A DNA stretch of 64,000 nt, from NCBI RefSeq assembly GCF_000685295.1, contig NZ_ARYL01000003.1, forward strand, positions 1 to 64,000. Direction: 5' to 3'. Positions 53,488-62,456 of the stretch are shown here, one piece after another. The notes beneath the pieces were generated by a model, which saw only the letters and a program-made list of their open reading frames with translations, was not told the origin of the DNA and searched no databases. The DNA comes from Hyphomonas oceanitis SCH89 (lineage in GTDB: Bacteria > Pseudomonadota > Alphaproteobacteria > Caulobacterales > Hyphomonadaceae). A program made the position numbers and the translations under genes. Position 1 is the stretch's first letter; each line of letters starts with the position of its first letter.

Positions 53488-54567
53488 ATGTTGAGTTCGC
53501 TTGAAGGCTTCAAGTCCGTGGTGCTCGATCAGCTCGGTGAGGGCGTTATTATCGCTGACGCCGATGGCCGAATTATCAGCGTCAATCGCGCTGCGGAGGA
53601 AATTCACGGACGCTCACTTGTCGGTGGTGCCCCTGATTCGTATTCGGATGATTATCAGTTGCTGACGATGGATGATGCGCCCCATCCGCCTGACGAGCTG
53701 CCGCTCGCACGTGCCGTGATGCGTGGCGAGGATGTTGTTGACGCTCCCTGGAAGATCCGCCGACCCGACGGCACGGTCGTCATCGCCGTGGGAACGGCAC
53801 GACCTGTACGCGACTCCGAAGGTGTCCAGATCGGTTCCGTCCTGACGCTCCGTGACGAGACATCACGCGTCATCGCGGAACAGGCCTTGCTTCAGGCGCT
53901 CGAAATGAAGGAGCTGCTCCTTTTCGAGGTCAATCACCGGGTCCGCAACAGCCTCCAGATCGTGGCCTCGCTCGTTGCCCTGCCAATGAAGCGCATTGAC
54001 GACGAGATTGCGCGCGAGACGCTTTCACTTACGCGGCAGCGGATCGAAGTGATCACGGCCGCCCATCGCAGCTTGTACGAGCTTGGCACGCACGACCATG
54101 TCGACTGCGCCCAGCTCCTGCCCGACCTTTGTGCAACCGTCGTGCAGACTTACTCTGTGGACGATCATATTCGGCTGACATGCCAGACAGAGGGCGAGAT
54201 CGTGCTTCCGGTCAGCAAGGCTGTCTCGGTCTGCCTTGCGGTGACGGAACTTGTGACCAATGCCTGCAAGTATGCCTTCACGCAGCGCGACAAGGGGGCG
54301 ATTCACGTCGCGCTTGAAAGCGATGGCGAGACTGTGCGCATTGAAGTCGAAGACGACGGCATCGGCATGCCCGCGCACGGCCCACGCACCAAGCACTCCG
54401 GCATCGGCACCATCCTGGTCGAATCATTGACGCAATCTGTTGGTGCTGATGTCAAAATTGAAACAGGACCGGCAGGCACGAAATACGTAATCACGTTCAA
54501 CCGGCCTCCGGCGGAACATGATTTCTCGTCTTCCCTGATCGCAAAACGGCGCAAGGCAGCCTCGTAA
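53488..54567 (+). CDS. PAS-containing sensor histidine kinase (HisKA_2 type)
   Basis: A 359-residue soluble kinase. A PAS domain covers about 8-130 (IIADADGRIISVNRAAEEIHGRS), then a HisKA_2 dimerisation box with phospho-acceptor His150 in FEVNHRVRNSLQIVASLVALP, and an HATPase with N-box ELVTNACKYAF and G-box GIGMPA. No transmembrane segments, so it senses a cytoplasmic signal; HisKA_2 kinases often serve general stress or light responses. No response regulator lies nearby. GGAGG precedes the ATG. Confidence 0.93.
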   Translation: MLSSLEGFKSVVLDQLGEGVIIADADGRIISVNRAAEEIHGRSLVGGAPDSYSDDYQLLTMDDAPHPPDELPLARAVMRGEDVVDAPWKIRRPDGTVVIAVGTARPVRDSEGVQIGSVLTLRDETSRVIAEQALLQALEMKELLLFEVNHRVRNSLQIVASLVALPMKRIDDEIARETLSLTRQRIEVITAAHRSLYELGTHDHVDCAQLLPDLCATVVQTYSVDDHIRLTCQTEGEIVLPVSKAVSVCLAVTELVTNACKYAFTQRDKGAIHVALESDGETVRIEVEDDGIGMPAHGPRTKHSGIGTILVESLTQSVGADVKIETGPAGTKYVITFNRPPAEHDFSSSLIAKRRKAAS

Positions 54568-54591
54568 GGCTCCTGCGCCGATTGGCAAATT

Positions 54592-56205
54592 CTAACGTTT
54601 CAGGAAGGCCGGTACGTCGTCGCCGAAGCCTTTTACACGCTCCGGTGCGGGGGCGAGGATAAGATCGTCATCCTTACGCTTCTGGTCGCGTGGCGGGCGT
54701 CCGCCGCGTGAGCTGCGCTCGGACGAACGGGCCGGCTTCTCAGCGGTTTCCGCTTTTTCCTTCGGCTCGGCCTTCTCGGACTTGTCAGCTTTCGGGGCGC
54801 GCTGGCGTTTCGGCTTTTCAGCGCGTTCGGCCTTCTCGGAAGGTTCTGGCTTCTCGGCGACGTCCGCCTTTTCGGCGACTTCGGCTTTCGGTGCTTCTTC
54901 CTTGGCTTCCACCTTCGGAGCGTCGTCGCCGGACGAGCGGCGCGAACGGCCACGTTCGGGGCGATCACCACGGCCACGGCTGCTGCTTCCGCTGCTGCGG
55001 CTGCTGCCACCACTGCGTCCGCCACGGCTCGAGCGTTCTTCCGGCGGCAGGTTCTCAAGCTCTTCGAGCAGGCCTTCGGGCATATATTCCTCGACGTCCT
55101 GCTGGATCATCTTGAGGACAAAGCCCCAGGACTTTTCGTCGCTCGGCGAGACGACCGTAAAGCTCTTACCGCTCCGTCCGGCACGACCTGTCCGGCCGAT
55201 CCGGTGGACATAGTCCTCGTCTTTCGGTGGCGGCGAATAGTTGAACACATGGTCGACGTCCGGAATGTCGAGACCACGGGCGGCCACGTCAGATGCGACC
55301 AGCAGTTTCAGGTCGCCATCGCGGAAGCGCTGGAGCACTTCGGTGCGGAAGGCCTGCGGCAGGTCGCCGTGGATGGCGGCAGCGTCATGGCCATGCTTCT
55401 GCAGGGAAGCCGCAACGATATCGACTTCGACCTTGCGGTTGCAGAACACGATACCGTTTTTCACATCACACGACTCAATCACGCGGCGCAGCGCGGTGCG
55501 CTTGGCCTTGGCGTCATTGCTCGGAATATGGACGACATGCTGGGTGATCGTCTTGGCGGCGTCCGTTGGGCGCGCAACCTCAATCTTCACCGGGTTGATC
55601 TGGAAGCTCTTGGCAAGCCGCTGGATGTCGGTCGGGAACGTGGCCGAGAAGAGCAGCGTCTGGCGCTTCGGTGGCAGCTTGGCGACGATCTTTTCGATGT
55701 CCGGGATGAAGCCCATGTCGAGCATGCGGTCGGCTTCATCGATGATGAGATAGTCGACACCCATCAGCAGCAGCTTGCCGCGTTCGAACTGGTCCATCAG
55801 CCGACCCGGCGTCGCGATCAGAACATCAACACCGCGCTGGAGCAGGCCTTCCTGCTCCTTAAAGCTCACGCCGCCGATCAGCAGCGCCATGGTGAGCTTG
55901 AGATACTTGCCGTATTTCTCGAAATTCTCGGCCACCTGGGCGGCGAGTTCGCGCGTGGGGCAGAGAATCAGGCAGCGCGGCATGCGCGCCCGGGCCCGGC
56001 CGCGGGCGAGACGGTGGATCATTGGCAGCACGAAGGCGGCCGTCTTGCCGGTGCCGGTCTGGGCAATGCCCGTCACGTCGCCGCCGGAAAGAATGTGGGG
56101 GATGGCTTCCATCTGGATCGGCGTGGGGGTTGTGTACCCAGCTTCTTCTACAGCTTTCAGCACGTTCGGCCCGAGGCCGAGATCTGCAAATGTTACGTCG
56201 TTCAA
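54592..56205 (-). CDS. DEAD-box RNA helicase
   Basis: A 537-residue RhlE/CsdA-like helicase that remodels RNA. The Q motif is TTPTPIQMEAIP, motif I AQTGTGKT, motif II DEAD, motif III SATF and motif VI HRIGRTGRAGR. After about residue 370 comes an Arg/Gly/Ser-rich then Glu/Lys/Ala-rich tail with repeats of EKAE, then a short conserved C-terminus ending DDVPAFLKR. TTG at 56205 is chosen because the longer frame to ATG 56358 reads through the sodB terminator; GGAAACAC precedes the TTG. Confidence 0.9.
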   Translation of the reverse strand: MNDVTFADLGLGPNVLKAVEEAGYTTPTPIQMEAIPHILSGGDVTGIAQTGTGKTAAFVLPMIHRLARGRARARMPRCLILCPTRELAAQVAENFEKYGKYLKLTMALLIGGVSFKEQEGLLQRGVDVLIATPGRLMDQFERGKLLLMGVDYLIIDEADRMLDMGFIPDIEKIVAKLPPKRQTLLFSATFPTDIQRLAKSFQINPVKIEVARPTDAAKTITQHVVHIPSNDAKAKRTALRRVIESCDVKNGIVFCNRKVEVDIVAASLQKHGHDAAAIHGDLPQAFRTEVLQRFRDGDLKLLVASDVAARGLDIPDVDHVFNYSPPPKDEDYVHRIGRTGRAGRSGKSFTVVSPSDEKSWGFVLKMIQQDVEEYMPEGLLEELENLPPEERSSRGGRSGGSSRSSGSSSRGRGDRPERGRSRRSSGDDAPKVEAKEEAPKAEVAEKADVAEKPEPSEKAERAEKPKRQRAPKADKSEKAEPKEKAETAEKPARSSERSSRGGRPPRDQKRKDDDLILAPAPERVKGFGDDVPAFLKR

Positions 56206-56310
56206 AGTGTTTCCAGTCCAAGGATTGTTGATAATACCCGACGCTGCCCGAATGGCAGCTTTGCCGGGCGAATCCTGAGCCCGGAGCGTCTGTTGCGGTG
56301 CACATAATGC
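56206..56310 (-). promoter_or_regulatory. Structured leader of the DEAD-box helicase gene
   Basis: The gap between the sodB terminator and the TTG start holds a hairpin GCTGCC-CGAAT-GGCAGC (56243-56259), with flanking CCCG/CGGG that can extend the pairing. The layout suits a regulated leader of a cold-inducible helicase, but no cold-shock box is recognisable. Confidence 0.35.
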
Positions 56311-56338
56311 AAAAACGCCCGCCAGTACAGGCGGGCGT
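56311..56338 (-). terminator. Hairpin between sodB and the helicase gene
   Basis: ACGCCCGCC (56315-56323) and GGCGGGCGT (56330-56338) form a 9-bp stem; on the minus strand TTTTT follows. As sodB ends at 56377 on the same strand, this terminates sodB and insulates the helicase gene. Confidence 0.85.
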
Positions 56339-56376
56339 CTCAGTTTCCGTAAATTCACGGATGGGGTGACGTCTGA

Positions 56377-56973
56377 TTAACCGAGGTTCTTGTTGGCAAA
56401 GTCCCAGTTGATCAGCTTGTTGATGAATGCGTCCATATAGTTCGGACGGCTGTTCTGGTAGTCGAGGTAATAGGCGTGTTCCCAGACATCCATGGTCAGG
56501 ATTGGCGTCACACCAGCTTCTGTCAGCGGTGTTTCGGCGTTTGGCGTCTTGGTAATGGCCAGTTTGCCATCCTTCAGCACCAGCCAGGCCCAGCCTGAAC
56601 CGAACTGGCCGCCACCGGCTGCCTTGAAGTCTTTCACGAACTGGTCGTAGCCGCCGAGATCGCTCTCGATCTTGGCGGCAATCTTGCCGGTTGGCTTGCC
56701 GCCGCCGTTTGGTGTCATCGAGTGCCAGTAGAACGTGTGGTTCCACACTTGGGCGGCATTGTTGAACAGGCCGGCCTTGGATTTGTCAGCGGCAGTGACC
56801 TTGATGATCTCTTCGAGCGACTTGCCCTCGAGATCGGTGCCTTCAATCATCTTGTTGAGATTGTCGACATACGCCTGATGGTGCTTGCCGTGGTGGTAGT
56901 TGAGGGTCTCCTCGGAAATGTGAGGAGCGAGGTCTCCGCGTCCATAAGGGAGGTCGGGAAGGGAAAAAGCCAT
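56377..56973 (-). CDS. sodB: Superoxide dismutase, iron type
   Basis: A 198-residue Fe-SOD that converts superoxide to peroxide and oxygen. Metal ligands lie in HHGKHHQAYV (His about 27), WNHTFYWHSM (His about 78) and DVWEHAYYLDYQNSRPNY (Asp and His about 160-164). The Gln in GGGQFGSGWAW is typical of Fe-SOD. No signal peptide. The gene has its own terminator and is divergent from the NDUFAF6-like gene. Confidence 0.97.
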   Translation of the reverse strand: MAFSLPDLPYGRGDLAPHISEETLNYHHGKHHQAYVDNLNKMIEGTDLEGKSLEEIIKVTAADKSKAGLFNNAAQVWNHTFYWHSMTPNGGGKPTGKIAAKIESDLGGYDQFVKDFKAAGGGQFGSGWAWLVLKDGKLAITKTPNAETPLTEAGVTPILTMDVWEHAYYLDYQNSRPNYMDAFINKLINWDFANKNLG

Positions 56974-57037
56974 GAGATCGTCCTTTCTTGCATAACATTG
57001 ACTGGTGTATCAGCGCGTCTTCCCACATATGGGTTCC

Positions 57038-57688
57038 ATGTCAAACGAGACTAGCCCTCTGAGCAAAACACAATGGAAGGCAATCGACGCCCGCGTTAAG
57101 CGCGTGGACGAAGATCGCTGGATATCCAGTCGTTTCGCCCCCGAAATATACCGCAACGCCCTGATAGCACTTTATGCGCTGGCTTACGAGTTGGCCCGCG
57201 TGCGGCTGGCCGTGACCGAAGACACGCTCGGCGCCATCCGCTTCCAGTGGTGGCGCGATGCCCTCTCCGAGATCGAGGCCGAGAAGACGCCGCGCTCCCA
57301 TGACGTCTGCCTCGCTCTCTATGAGGAAGTCGCGTGCCAGCGCCTGAAAGTGGGCGCCCTGCAGAAACTGGTCGATGGCTACCAGGCCGCTTTCGAGGCT
57401 GAGGACCGCGCGCGCGAGCCTGAGGCCTGGCTCGCCGCGGTCGCCGCCAGCGTGCTCGCCGGTGCCCATGGCTGGGGTACGGAGATACAGGAAGTCGCGC
57501 CTGCCTATGCCGCGACCCGTCGCAGCGACACCAAGGCGTTCGGCCCACACGTTGCCCCGGCGCCGAAGCCCATCCGGCCTGCCATCGCCCATTTCCGCCT
57601 GCGCAAGTTCTACTCAGAAGGCCGCGATCCGAACGCTGTCACCAAGCGTCTCAGCATCATGAAGGCGATGAATACCGGGCAGGTCTGA
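57038..57688 (+). CDS. Squalene/phytoene synthase-like protein of the NDUFAF6 type
   Basis: A 216-residue member of the isoprenoid-synthase fold family but without the Asp-rich catalytic motifs. The segment LARVRLAVTEDTLGAIRFQWWRDALSEI resembles NDUFAF6/C8orf38, a complex I assembly factor. It is shorter than true phytoene synthases (about 300 residues), consistent with this group. Start codon uncertain: ATG 57038 has no strong ribosome binding site; an in-frame ATG lies at 57029. It is divergent from sodB across 64 bp. Confidence 0.8.
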   Translation: MSNETSPLSKTQWKAIDARVKRVDEDRWISSRFAPEIYRNALIALYALAYELARVRLAVTEDTLGAIRFQWWRDALSEIEAEKTPRSHDVCLALYEEVACQRLKVGALQKLVDGYQAAFEAEDRAREPEAWLAAVAASVLAGAHGWGTEIQEVAPAYAATRRSDTKAFGPHVAPAPKPIRPAIAHFRLRKFYSEGRDPNAVTKRLSIMKAMNTGQV

Positions 57689-57735
57689 CAATCTGTCTCC
57701 TGAACAAGTCTGGAACCAGACCGGTTTTTGTGCGC

Positions 57736-57757
57736 TTCTCCTGACAAGGCAGGAGAA
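57736..57757 (+). promoter_or_regulatory. Hairpin covering the ribosome binding site
   Basis: TTCTCCTG (57736-57743) pairs perfectly with CAGGAGAA (57750-57757) around ACAAGG. The right arm contains the AGGAG (57751-57755) of the sorbosone-dehydrogenase-like gene, whose ATG is at 57762. Folding would hide the ribosome binding site. Confidence 0.55.
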
Positions 57758-57761
57758 ATAA

Positions 57762-59084
57762 ATGAAACATAGAAATGTCGCATCGGCTGCGCTCATCATG
57801 GCGCTCGGCGCAACACTGGGCGCCTGCAATGGCAACCAGACACTCCCCATCGAGACTGGCTTTGGCCCGGCGCCCGACCTGCCCAAACCCACAGACAAGC
57901 TCCTGCCGACCGTGAATGTGGCCACCGCCAAGGCATGGACAGGCGATGCGAAGCCGACGCCCGCCGCCGGCCTCGCGGTCAACCAGTTTGCCGCAGACCT
58001 CGACCATCCCCGCTGGCTCTACCAGCTGCCGAATGGCGACGTACTCGTCGCTGAAACCAATGGCCCGCCGCGCCCGGAAGATGGCGACGGCATTCGCGGC
58101 TTCTTCATGAAGCGCGTCATGGCCAAGGCTGGCGCCGGCGTGCCCAGTGCAAACCGCATTTCCCTCCTGCGCGATGCGGACGGCGACGGCGTGGCTGAAA
58201 CCCACACGACCTATCTTAGCGGCCTCAACTCGCCCTTCGGCATGACGCTTGTCGGCGACACGCTCTACATCGCCGATACGGATGCCATCGTGACCGTGCC
58301 CTATGTTGAGGGCAACACCACGAACACTGCCACGCCCCAAGAGTTCTTTGCCCTCCCGGCGGGCGAGATAAACCATCACTGGACCAAGAATGTCGTCGCC
58401 AGCCCTGACGGCACCAAGCTCTACGCCTCTGTCGGCTCCAACAGCAATGTCGCCGAAAACGGCATCGAGGCCGAAGAAGGCCGCGCCGCCATCTGGGAAA
58501 TCGACATTGCCTCCCGTGAGGGCCGCGTCTTCGCCACGGGCCTGCGCAATCCCGTCGGCATGGATATCGATCCGTCCACCGGCACGCTCTTCACTGTCGT
58601 CAACGAACGCGATGAACTCGGCAACAATCTCGTGCCGGACTATCTCACCTCTGTGAAAGACGGCGCCTTCTATGGCTGGCCCTACAGCTATTACGGCCAG
58701 ACCATCGACACGCGCGTCGAGCCGCAAAAACCGGATCTCGTCGCCAGCGCCATCGCGCCGGATTATGCCCTCGGTTCGCACACGGCCTCGCTCGGGCTCG
58801 ACCTGACGAGCGGGTCGACCGGCGCCATGGCCACGCATTACGGCGAAGGCGCCTTCATCGGCCAACATGGCTCGTGGAACCGCAAGCCGCGCAGTGGCTA
58901 CAAGGTCATCTTCGTGCCCTTCGCCAATGGCATGCCATCAGGCGAGCCAGTGACCGTGCTCGATGATTTCATGACTGATGACACCGCCCATGGCCGCCCT
59001 GTCGGCGTCCTGCTCGACCAGTCCGGCGCTCTCCTTGTTGCAGACGATGTCGGCAACCGCATCTGGCGCGTCACGGCGCAGTAA
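57762..59084 (+). CDS. Sorbosone dehydrogenase-like beta-propeller lipoprotein
   Basis: A 440-residue PQQ-dependent glucose/sorbosone dehydrogenase family protein. Lipoprotein signal with LGAC (about 22). Beta-propeller strands include PRWLYQLPNGDVLVAETNGPP, FATGLRNPVGMDIDPSTGTLFTVVNERDELG and GSWNRKPRSGYKVIFVPF. Family members oxidise aldoses or sorbosone using a quinone; cofactor and substrate here are not proven. A hairpin covers the ribosome binding site. It converges on the epimerase gene with a 3-bp gap. Confidence 0.9.
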   Translation: MKHRNVASAALIMALGATLGACNGNQTLPIETGFGPAPDLPKPTDKLLPTVNVATAKAWTGDAKPTPAAGLAVNQFAADLDHPRWLYQLPNGDVLVAETNGPPRPEDGDGIRGFFMKRVMAKAGAGVPSANRISLLRDADGDGVAETHTTYLSGLNSPFGMTLVGDTLYIADTDAIVTVPYVEGNTTNTATPQEFFALPAGEINHHWTKNVVASPDGTKLYASVGSNSNVAENGIEAEEGRAAIWEIDIASREGRVFATGLRNPVGMDIDPSTGTLFTVVNERDELGNNLVPDYLTSVKDGAFYGWPYSYYGQTIDTRVEPQKPDLVASAIAPDYALGSHTASLGLDLTSGSTGAMATHYGEGAFIGQHGSWNRKPRSGYKVIFVPFANGMPSGEPVTVLDDFMTDDTAHGRPVGVLLDQSGALLVADDVGNRIWRVTAQ

Positions 59085-59087
59085 AGC

Positions 59088-60068
59088 CTAACGCCGCGCG
59101 CCTTCAATCAGCGCGCGGCCATCAAGGCTCGGCGACCGGAACCCGCCATCATGCGCAAACGGCATCACCGCGCCTGACCGCAAAGCCCCAAGCACGGCGG
59201 CGAAATCCGTCTCGCAGCGAAACCCGAGTTCCCGCTCTATCCGCGAGGCGTCATAAACGCGCCCGATCTGCTGCGGCAGGCGCCACCCCCGGCTTGCATA
59301 GAGGTCAGCGGCATCCGGGAAGTGCTGCAATATGACCGCAGCGGCATCGCGCTTCAGGGCGGCACATTCCGACCGCGCAAACGGGCTCAGCGCCGATACG
59401 ATATATAGCCCAAAGCCCACATCCGGCGCCTTCTCCAGCGCCACGAGATGGGCTCGCGCTGCGTCCTCAACCGTCAGCCGACGGTGCAGGAATTCATTGG
59501 CTTTCAGATTTTCCGGCGGTGGGTTCGACAGCGTGTCATCATCCTCGGGAAAGAAGCGCGACGTGCGCAGCACAACGCAGTTCAGCCCGGTCTCCAGCGC
59601 AAACTGCCGGCACAGCCCCTCAGCCGCCAGTTTCGTCACGCCGTAAATATTGCGCGGCGCCAGCGGCCCCTGATCCTCGTCCAACCACACGGCCTCCGCC
59701 GATGCCTCGTCCCGGATGGCCTGCGAAATCATCAGCGATGTCGTGGATGTCATCACGAACCGGTCATGCCCCGCCGCCACCGCCGCCTCCAGCAGGTTCA
59801 GCGTGCCGGTCACATTCGTGTCGATAAAGGCCTGGCGCGGAAACCGCGCAATATCCGGCTTGTGCAGCGCGCCTGCATGAATGATAGCTTCAATGCCATG
59901 ATCCGCGAATATCTGGTCGACCAGCGCACGGTTTGCGACAGTGCCGATCACCTGCGTAAACGGTCCCGGCGCCACATCCAGCCCAACGACGCGGTGCCCG
60001 CACGCCTCCAGCAAGGGCGCCAAGTGGCGTCCCAGCCAGCCCGTCGATCCGGTGAGCAGAAGTTTCAA
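59088..60068 (-). CDS. NAD-dependent epimerase/dehydratase
   Basis: A 326-residue extended SDR. Gly-rich NAD motif TGSTGWLGRHLAPLLEACG (about 6-24), the Thr-Ser catalytic pair in VMTSTTSLMI and the YGVTK Tyr-Lys are present. It likely acts on a nucleotide sugar or related substrate; no sugar-nucleotide genes are nearby, so the role is open. GGAGCAGGCCTTTGAA precedes the ATG. trmFO ends 22 bp upstream. Confidence 0.92.
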   Translation of the reverse strand: MKLLLTGSTGWLGRHLAPLLEACGHRVVGLDVAPGPFTQVIGTVANRALVDQIFADHGIEAIIHAGALHKPDIARFPRQAFIDTNVTGTLNLLEAAVAAGHDRFVMTSTTSLMISQAIRDEASAEAVWLDEDQGPLAPRNIYGVTKLAAEGLCRQFALETGLNCVVLRTSRFFPEDDDTLSNPPPENLKANEFLHRRLTVEDAARAHLVALEKAPDVGFGLYIVSALSPFARSECAALKRDAAAVILQHFPDAADLYASRGWRLPQQIGRVYDASRIERELGFRCETDFAAVLGALRSGAVMPFAHDGGFRSPSLDGRALIEGARR

Positions 60069-60089
60069 AGGCCTGCTCCCTGACTGTCT

Positions 60090-61496
60090 CTATTCCGCGG
60101 GCACCAGCTCGGCTTCACCCGCCAGCCACGCATCGACATCCTGCAGCGCGCGCACGGCCTGGGCCATCTTCTTGGCCCGGCCCTTGTCCTTGCCGCGAAG
60201 GCGTTTGCCGTCCGGGCCGACTTTCGAATAGTCGGTAATGTCCGGAAACAGGCCGAAATTCACGTTCATCGGCTGGAAGGTCTGCTTGCCCTGCAAATGG
60301 CCGCCTGTGATGTGCAGCACCAGCGAGCCGAGCGCCGTGGTCGGCGGTGGCGGGGGCAGGGTGCGGCCGAGGCGTTCGGCCGCCGCAAAGCGCCCGGCGA
60401 GCAGGCCCATGGCCGCGCTCTCGACATAGCCTTCAACGCCCGTCACCTGACCTGCAAAGCGCAGGCGCGGTATGGATTTCATGCGCAGCTGCTCGTCCAG
60501 CAGTTTCGGCGAATTCAGGAACGTGTTGCGGTGGATGCCGCCCAGCCGCGCGAACTCGGCCTTCTCGAGGCCGGGGATCATGCGGAAGATTTCCGCCTGC
60601 GCGCCATGTTTCAGCTTGGTCTGGAAACCCACCATGTTCCACAGCGTGCCGAGGGCATTGTCCTGGCGCAGCTGCACAACGGCGTGCGATTTCACGGTCG
60701 GGTCGTGCGGATTGGTCAGGCCGACCGGCTTCATCGGTCCGAAACGCAACGTCTCGCGCCCGCGCTCGGCCATCACTTCGATTGGCAGGCAGCCTTCGAA
60801 ATAGGGCGTGTCTTTTTCCCAGTCCTTGAACTCGGTCTTAGGTGCCGCGATCAGCGCATCGAGGAAGGCATTGTACTGGGCCTCGTCCATAGCGCAGTTG
60901 ATATAGGCCGCCGTGTCGCCGCCGGGGCCGGGCTTGTCATAGCGGCTCTGGCGCCAGGCCTTCGTCATGTCGACGGAGTCCATGTAGATGATCGGCGCGA
61001 TGGCATCGAAGAAGGCGAGGTCGCCTTCGCCCGTATGCGCATGGATCGCCTCGGCCAGCGCCTGCGAGGTCAGCGGGCCGGTCGCGATGATCACGCTGTC
61101 CCAGTCTTCGGGCGGAATACCGGCGATTTCCTCACGCACGATGGTGACCAGCGGATGGGCTTCCAGCTTGGCGGTAATCGCCTCGGCAAAGCCCTCGCGG
61201 TCGACGGCCAGCGCACTGCCAGCGGGCACCTGATGGTCAGCCGCCGTGGTGATAATCAGGCCGCCAGCCCGGCGCATTTCCTCATGCAGAACGCCCACGG
61301 CATTGGTCGTATGGTCGTCCGAGCGGAACGAATTGGAGCAGACCAGCTCGGCCAATTGGTCCGTCTGGTGGGCTTCTGTGCCCTTTACGCCCCGCATTTC
61401 ATGCAGGATCACGGGCACGCCCGCGCTCGCTGCCTGCCATGTCGCTTCCGATCCGGCCATGCCGCCACCGATAATATGGATAGGTTTGATGCTCAT
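60090..61496 (-). CDS. trmFO: tRNA uracil-54 methyltransferase TrmFO
   Basis: FADH2- and folate-dependent enzyme that makes m5U54 in the tRNA T-loop. The 468-residue protein starts [18 protein letters not shown] (FAD-binding), has the Cys-bearing [11 protein letters not shown] motif and [10 protein letters not shown] near the C-terminus. Length is normal. The ATG at 61496 is chosen as upstream sequence is basic and non-coding. It is divergent from the membrane protein at 61592. Confidence 0.96.
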   Translation of the reverse strand: MSIKPIHIIGGGMAGSEATWQAASAGVPVILHEMRGVKGTEAHQTDQLAELVCSNSFRSDDHTTNAVGVLHEEMRRAGGLIITTAADHQVPAGSALAVDREGFAEAITAKLEAHPLVTIVREEIAGIPPEDWDSVIIATGPLTSQALAEAIHAHTGEGDLAFFDAIAPIIYMDSVDMTKAWRQSRYDKPGPGGDTAAYINCAMDEAQYNAFLDALIAAPKTEFKDWEKDTPYFEGCLPIEVMAERGRETLRFGPMKPVGLTNPHDPTVKSHAVVQLRQDNALGTLWNMVGFQTKLKHGAQAEIFRMIPGLEKAEFARLGGIHRNTFLNSPKLLDEQLRMKSIPRLRFAGQVTGVEGYVESAAMGLLAGRFAAAERLGRTLPPPPPTTALGSLVLHITGGHLQGKQTFQPMNVNFGLFPDITDYSKVGPDGKRLRGKDKGRAKKMAQAVRALQDVDAWLAGEAELVPAE

Positions 61497-61591
61497 GGGT
61501 GGGACATGCGCAGGCCAGCCCGGCGCGTCAAGATGGTGTTTGCCGCCCGGCGCCTTGCGGTTTAGGTGTGGAACCAATGAGGAGTCGCACC

Positions 61592-62407
61592 ATGGACGTG
61601 AAGCTGCCCGTTGCGGGAATGGTTGCCGAGGCCTGGGGCCTCGCCCTCCGCGCCGCCCTGCCGAGCCTTCCGTGGCTGGCGGGTCTGATGGTCACGGCTG
61701 GGCTCTATCGGCTCACGCTTTACCTGCAGGTCGGCGCCATTATCAACCTCATGCTGCTGGTCGTTGTGTTCGCCGCTGGCGTCGCCTTCTCGCTCAGGGT
61801 CTATCGCAGCATGCTGGGCGCATCCTCTGGCACATTCCTCAAACTCGCCCACGCCAATCTCGCCATCTATATGGCCTTCCTTTTCGTGGGCGTGTTCATC
61901 GCCTTCTTCCTCGCCATCCTGCCGGGCATCCTGCTGGAAGTCTCGGGCCGAACGGATCTTGATGCGAAAACCGATCCTGCAATCGTGCAGGCCGCCTTCA
62001 TGGACATGTTGCCCACGGCCTATGGCGCTGTCTTCATCCTGGCTTGCGCGCTCGGCCTCTGGGCGCTTTGCTTCTTTGCCATACGCCTCCTGCTCGTTGG
62101 CGCCGCGACGGTCAGCCGGGGCGAGACCATGGTGTTTCGCACATGGCCGTGGACCAAGGGCCATGCGCTCCGGCTCAGCATCGCGGCCATGGCCACCCAT
62201 GTCGGCCCCTTCTTTGCGGCGATAGCCATAAATGCCGCGCTCGCGCCGCTGCTCGGCACAGCCCCCGCCGGCCTGTTCATCGGCGGTGCCCTTGGTGTAC
62301 TCCTGTTGGCGCCCTTCCTGCTCGCCGGACACGGCCTCGCCGTCAGCGCCCTGCCGCGTCTCGCGCCCGACGCTGCGGAACTGGCCGAGATTGCAACGTC
62401 CGGCTGA
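61592..62407 (+). CDS. Multi-pass membrane protein, first of three in tandem
   Basis: A 271-residue protein with about six hydrophobic segments and no recognised family. The central segment [25 protein letters not shown] (about 170-195) resembles ALTVRDRSIRFGQAWRVTKGKAW in the next gene. GAGGAG precedes the ATG. It lies 49 bp before the second of the group, so the three are probably one operon. Function unknown; a GlpM/glycerophosphodiester membrane-domain-like fold is possible. Confidence 0.8.
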   Translation: MDVKLPVAGMVAEAWGLALRAALPSLPWLAGLMVTAGLYRLTLYLQVGAIINLMLLVVVFAAGVAFSLRVYRSMLGASSGTFLKLAHANLAIYMAFLFVGVFIAFFLAILPGILLEVSGRTDLDAKTDPAIVQAAFMDMLPTAYGAVFILACALGLWALCFFAIRLLLVGAATVSRGETMVFRTWPWTKGHALRLSIAAMATHVGPFFAAIAINAALAPLLGTAPAGLFIGGALGVLLLAPFLLAGHGLAVSALPRLAPDAAELAEIATSG

Positions 62408-62456
62408 CTCCGCTTAGATACCTTTAAGTGGCAATCAGGTGGGGAGACCAAGGCCA

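Noticed and set aside
56206-56358. 51-residue N-terminal extension of the DEAD-box helicase
   Set aside because: It would read through the sodB terminator stem and does not fit the family, which begins near the FADLGL segment.
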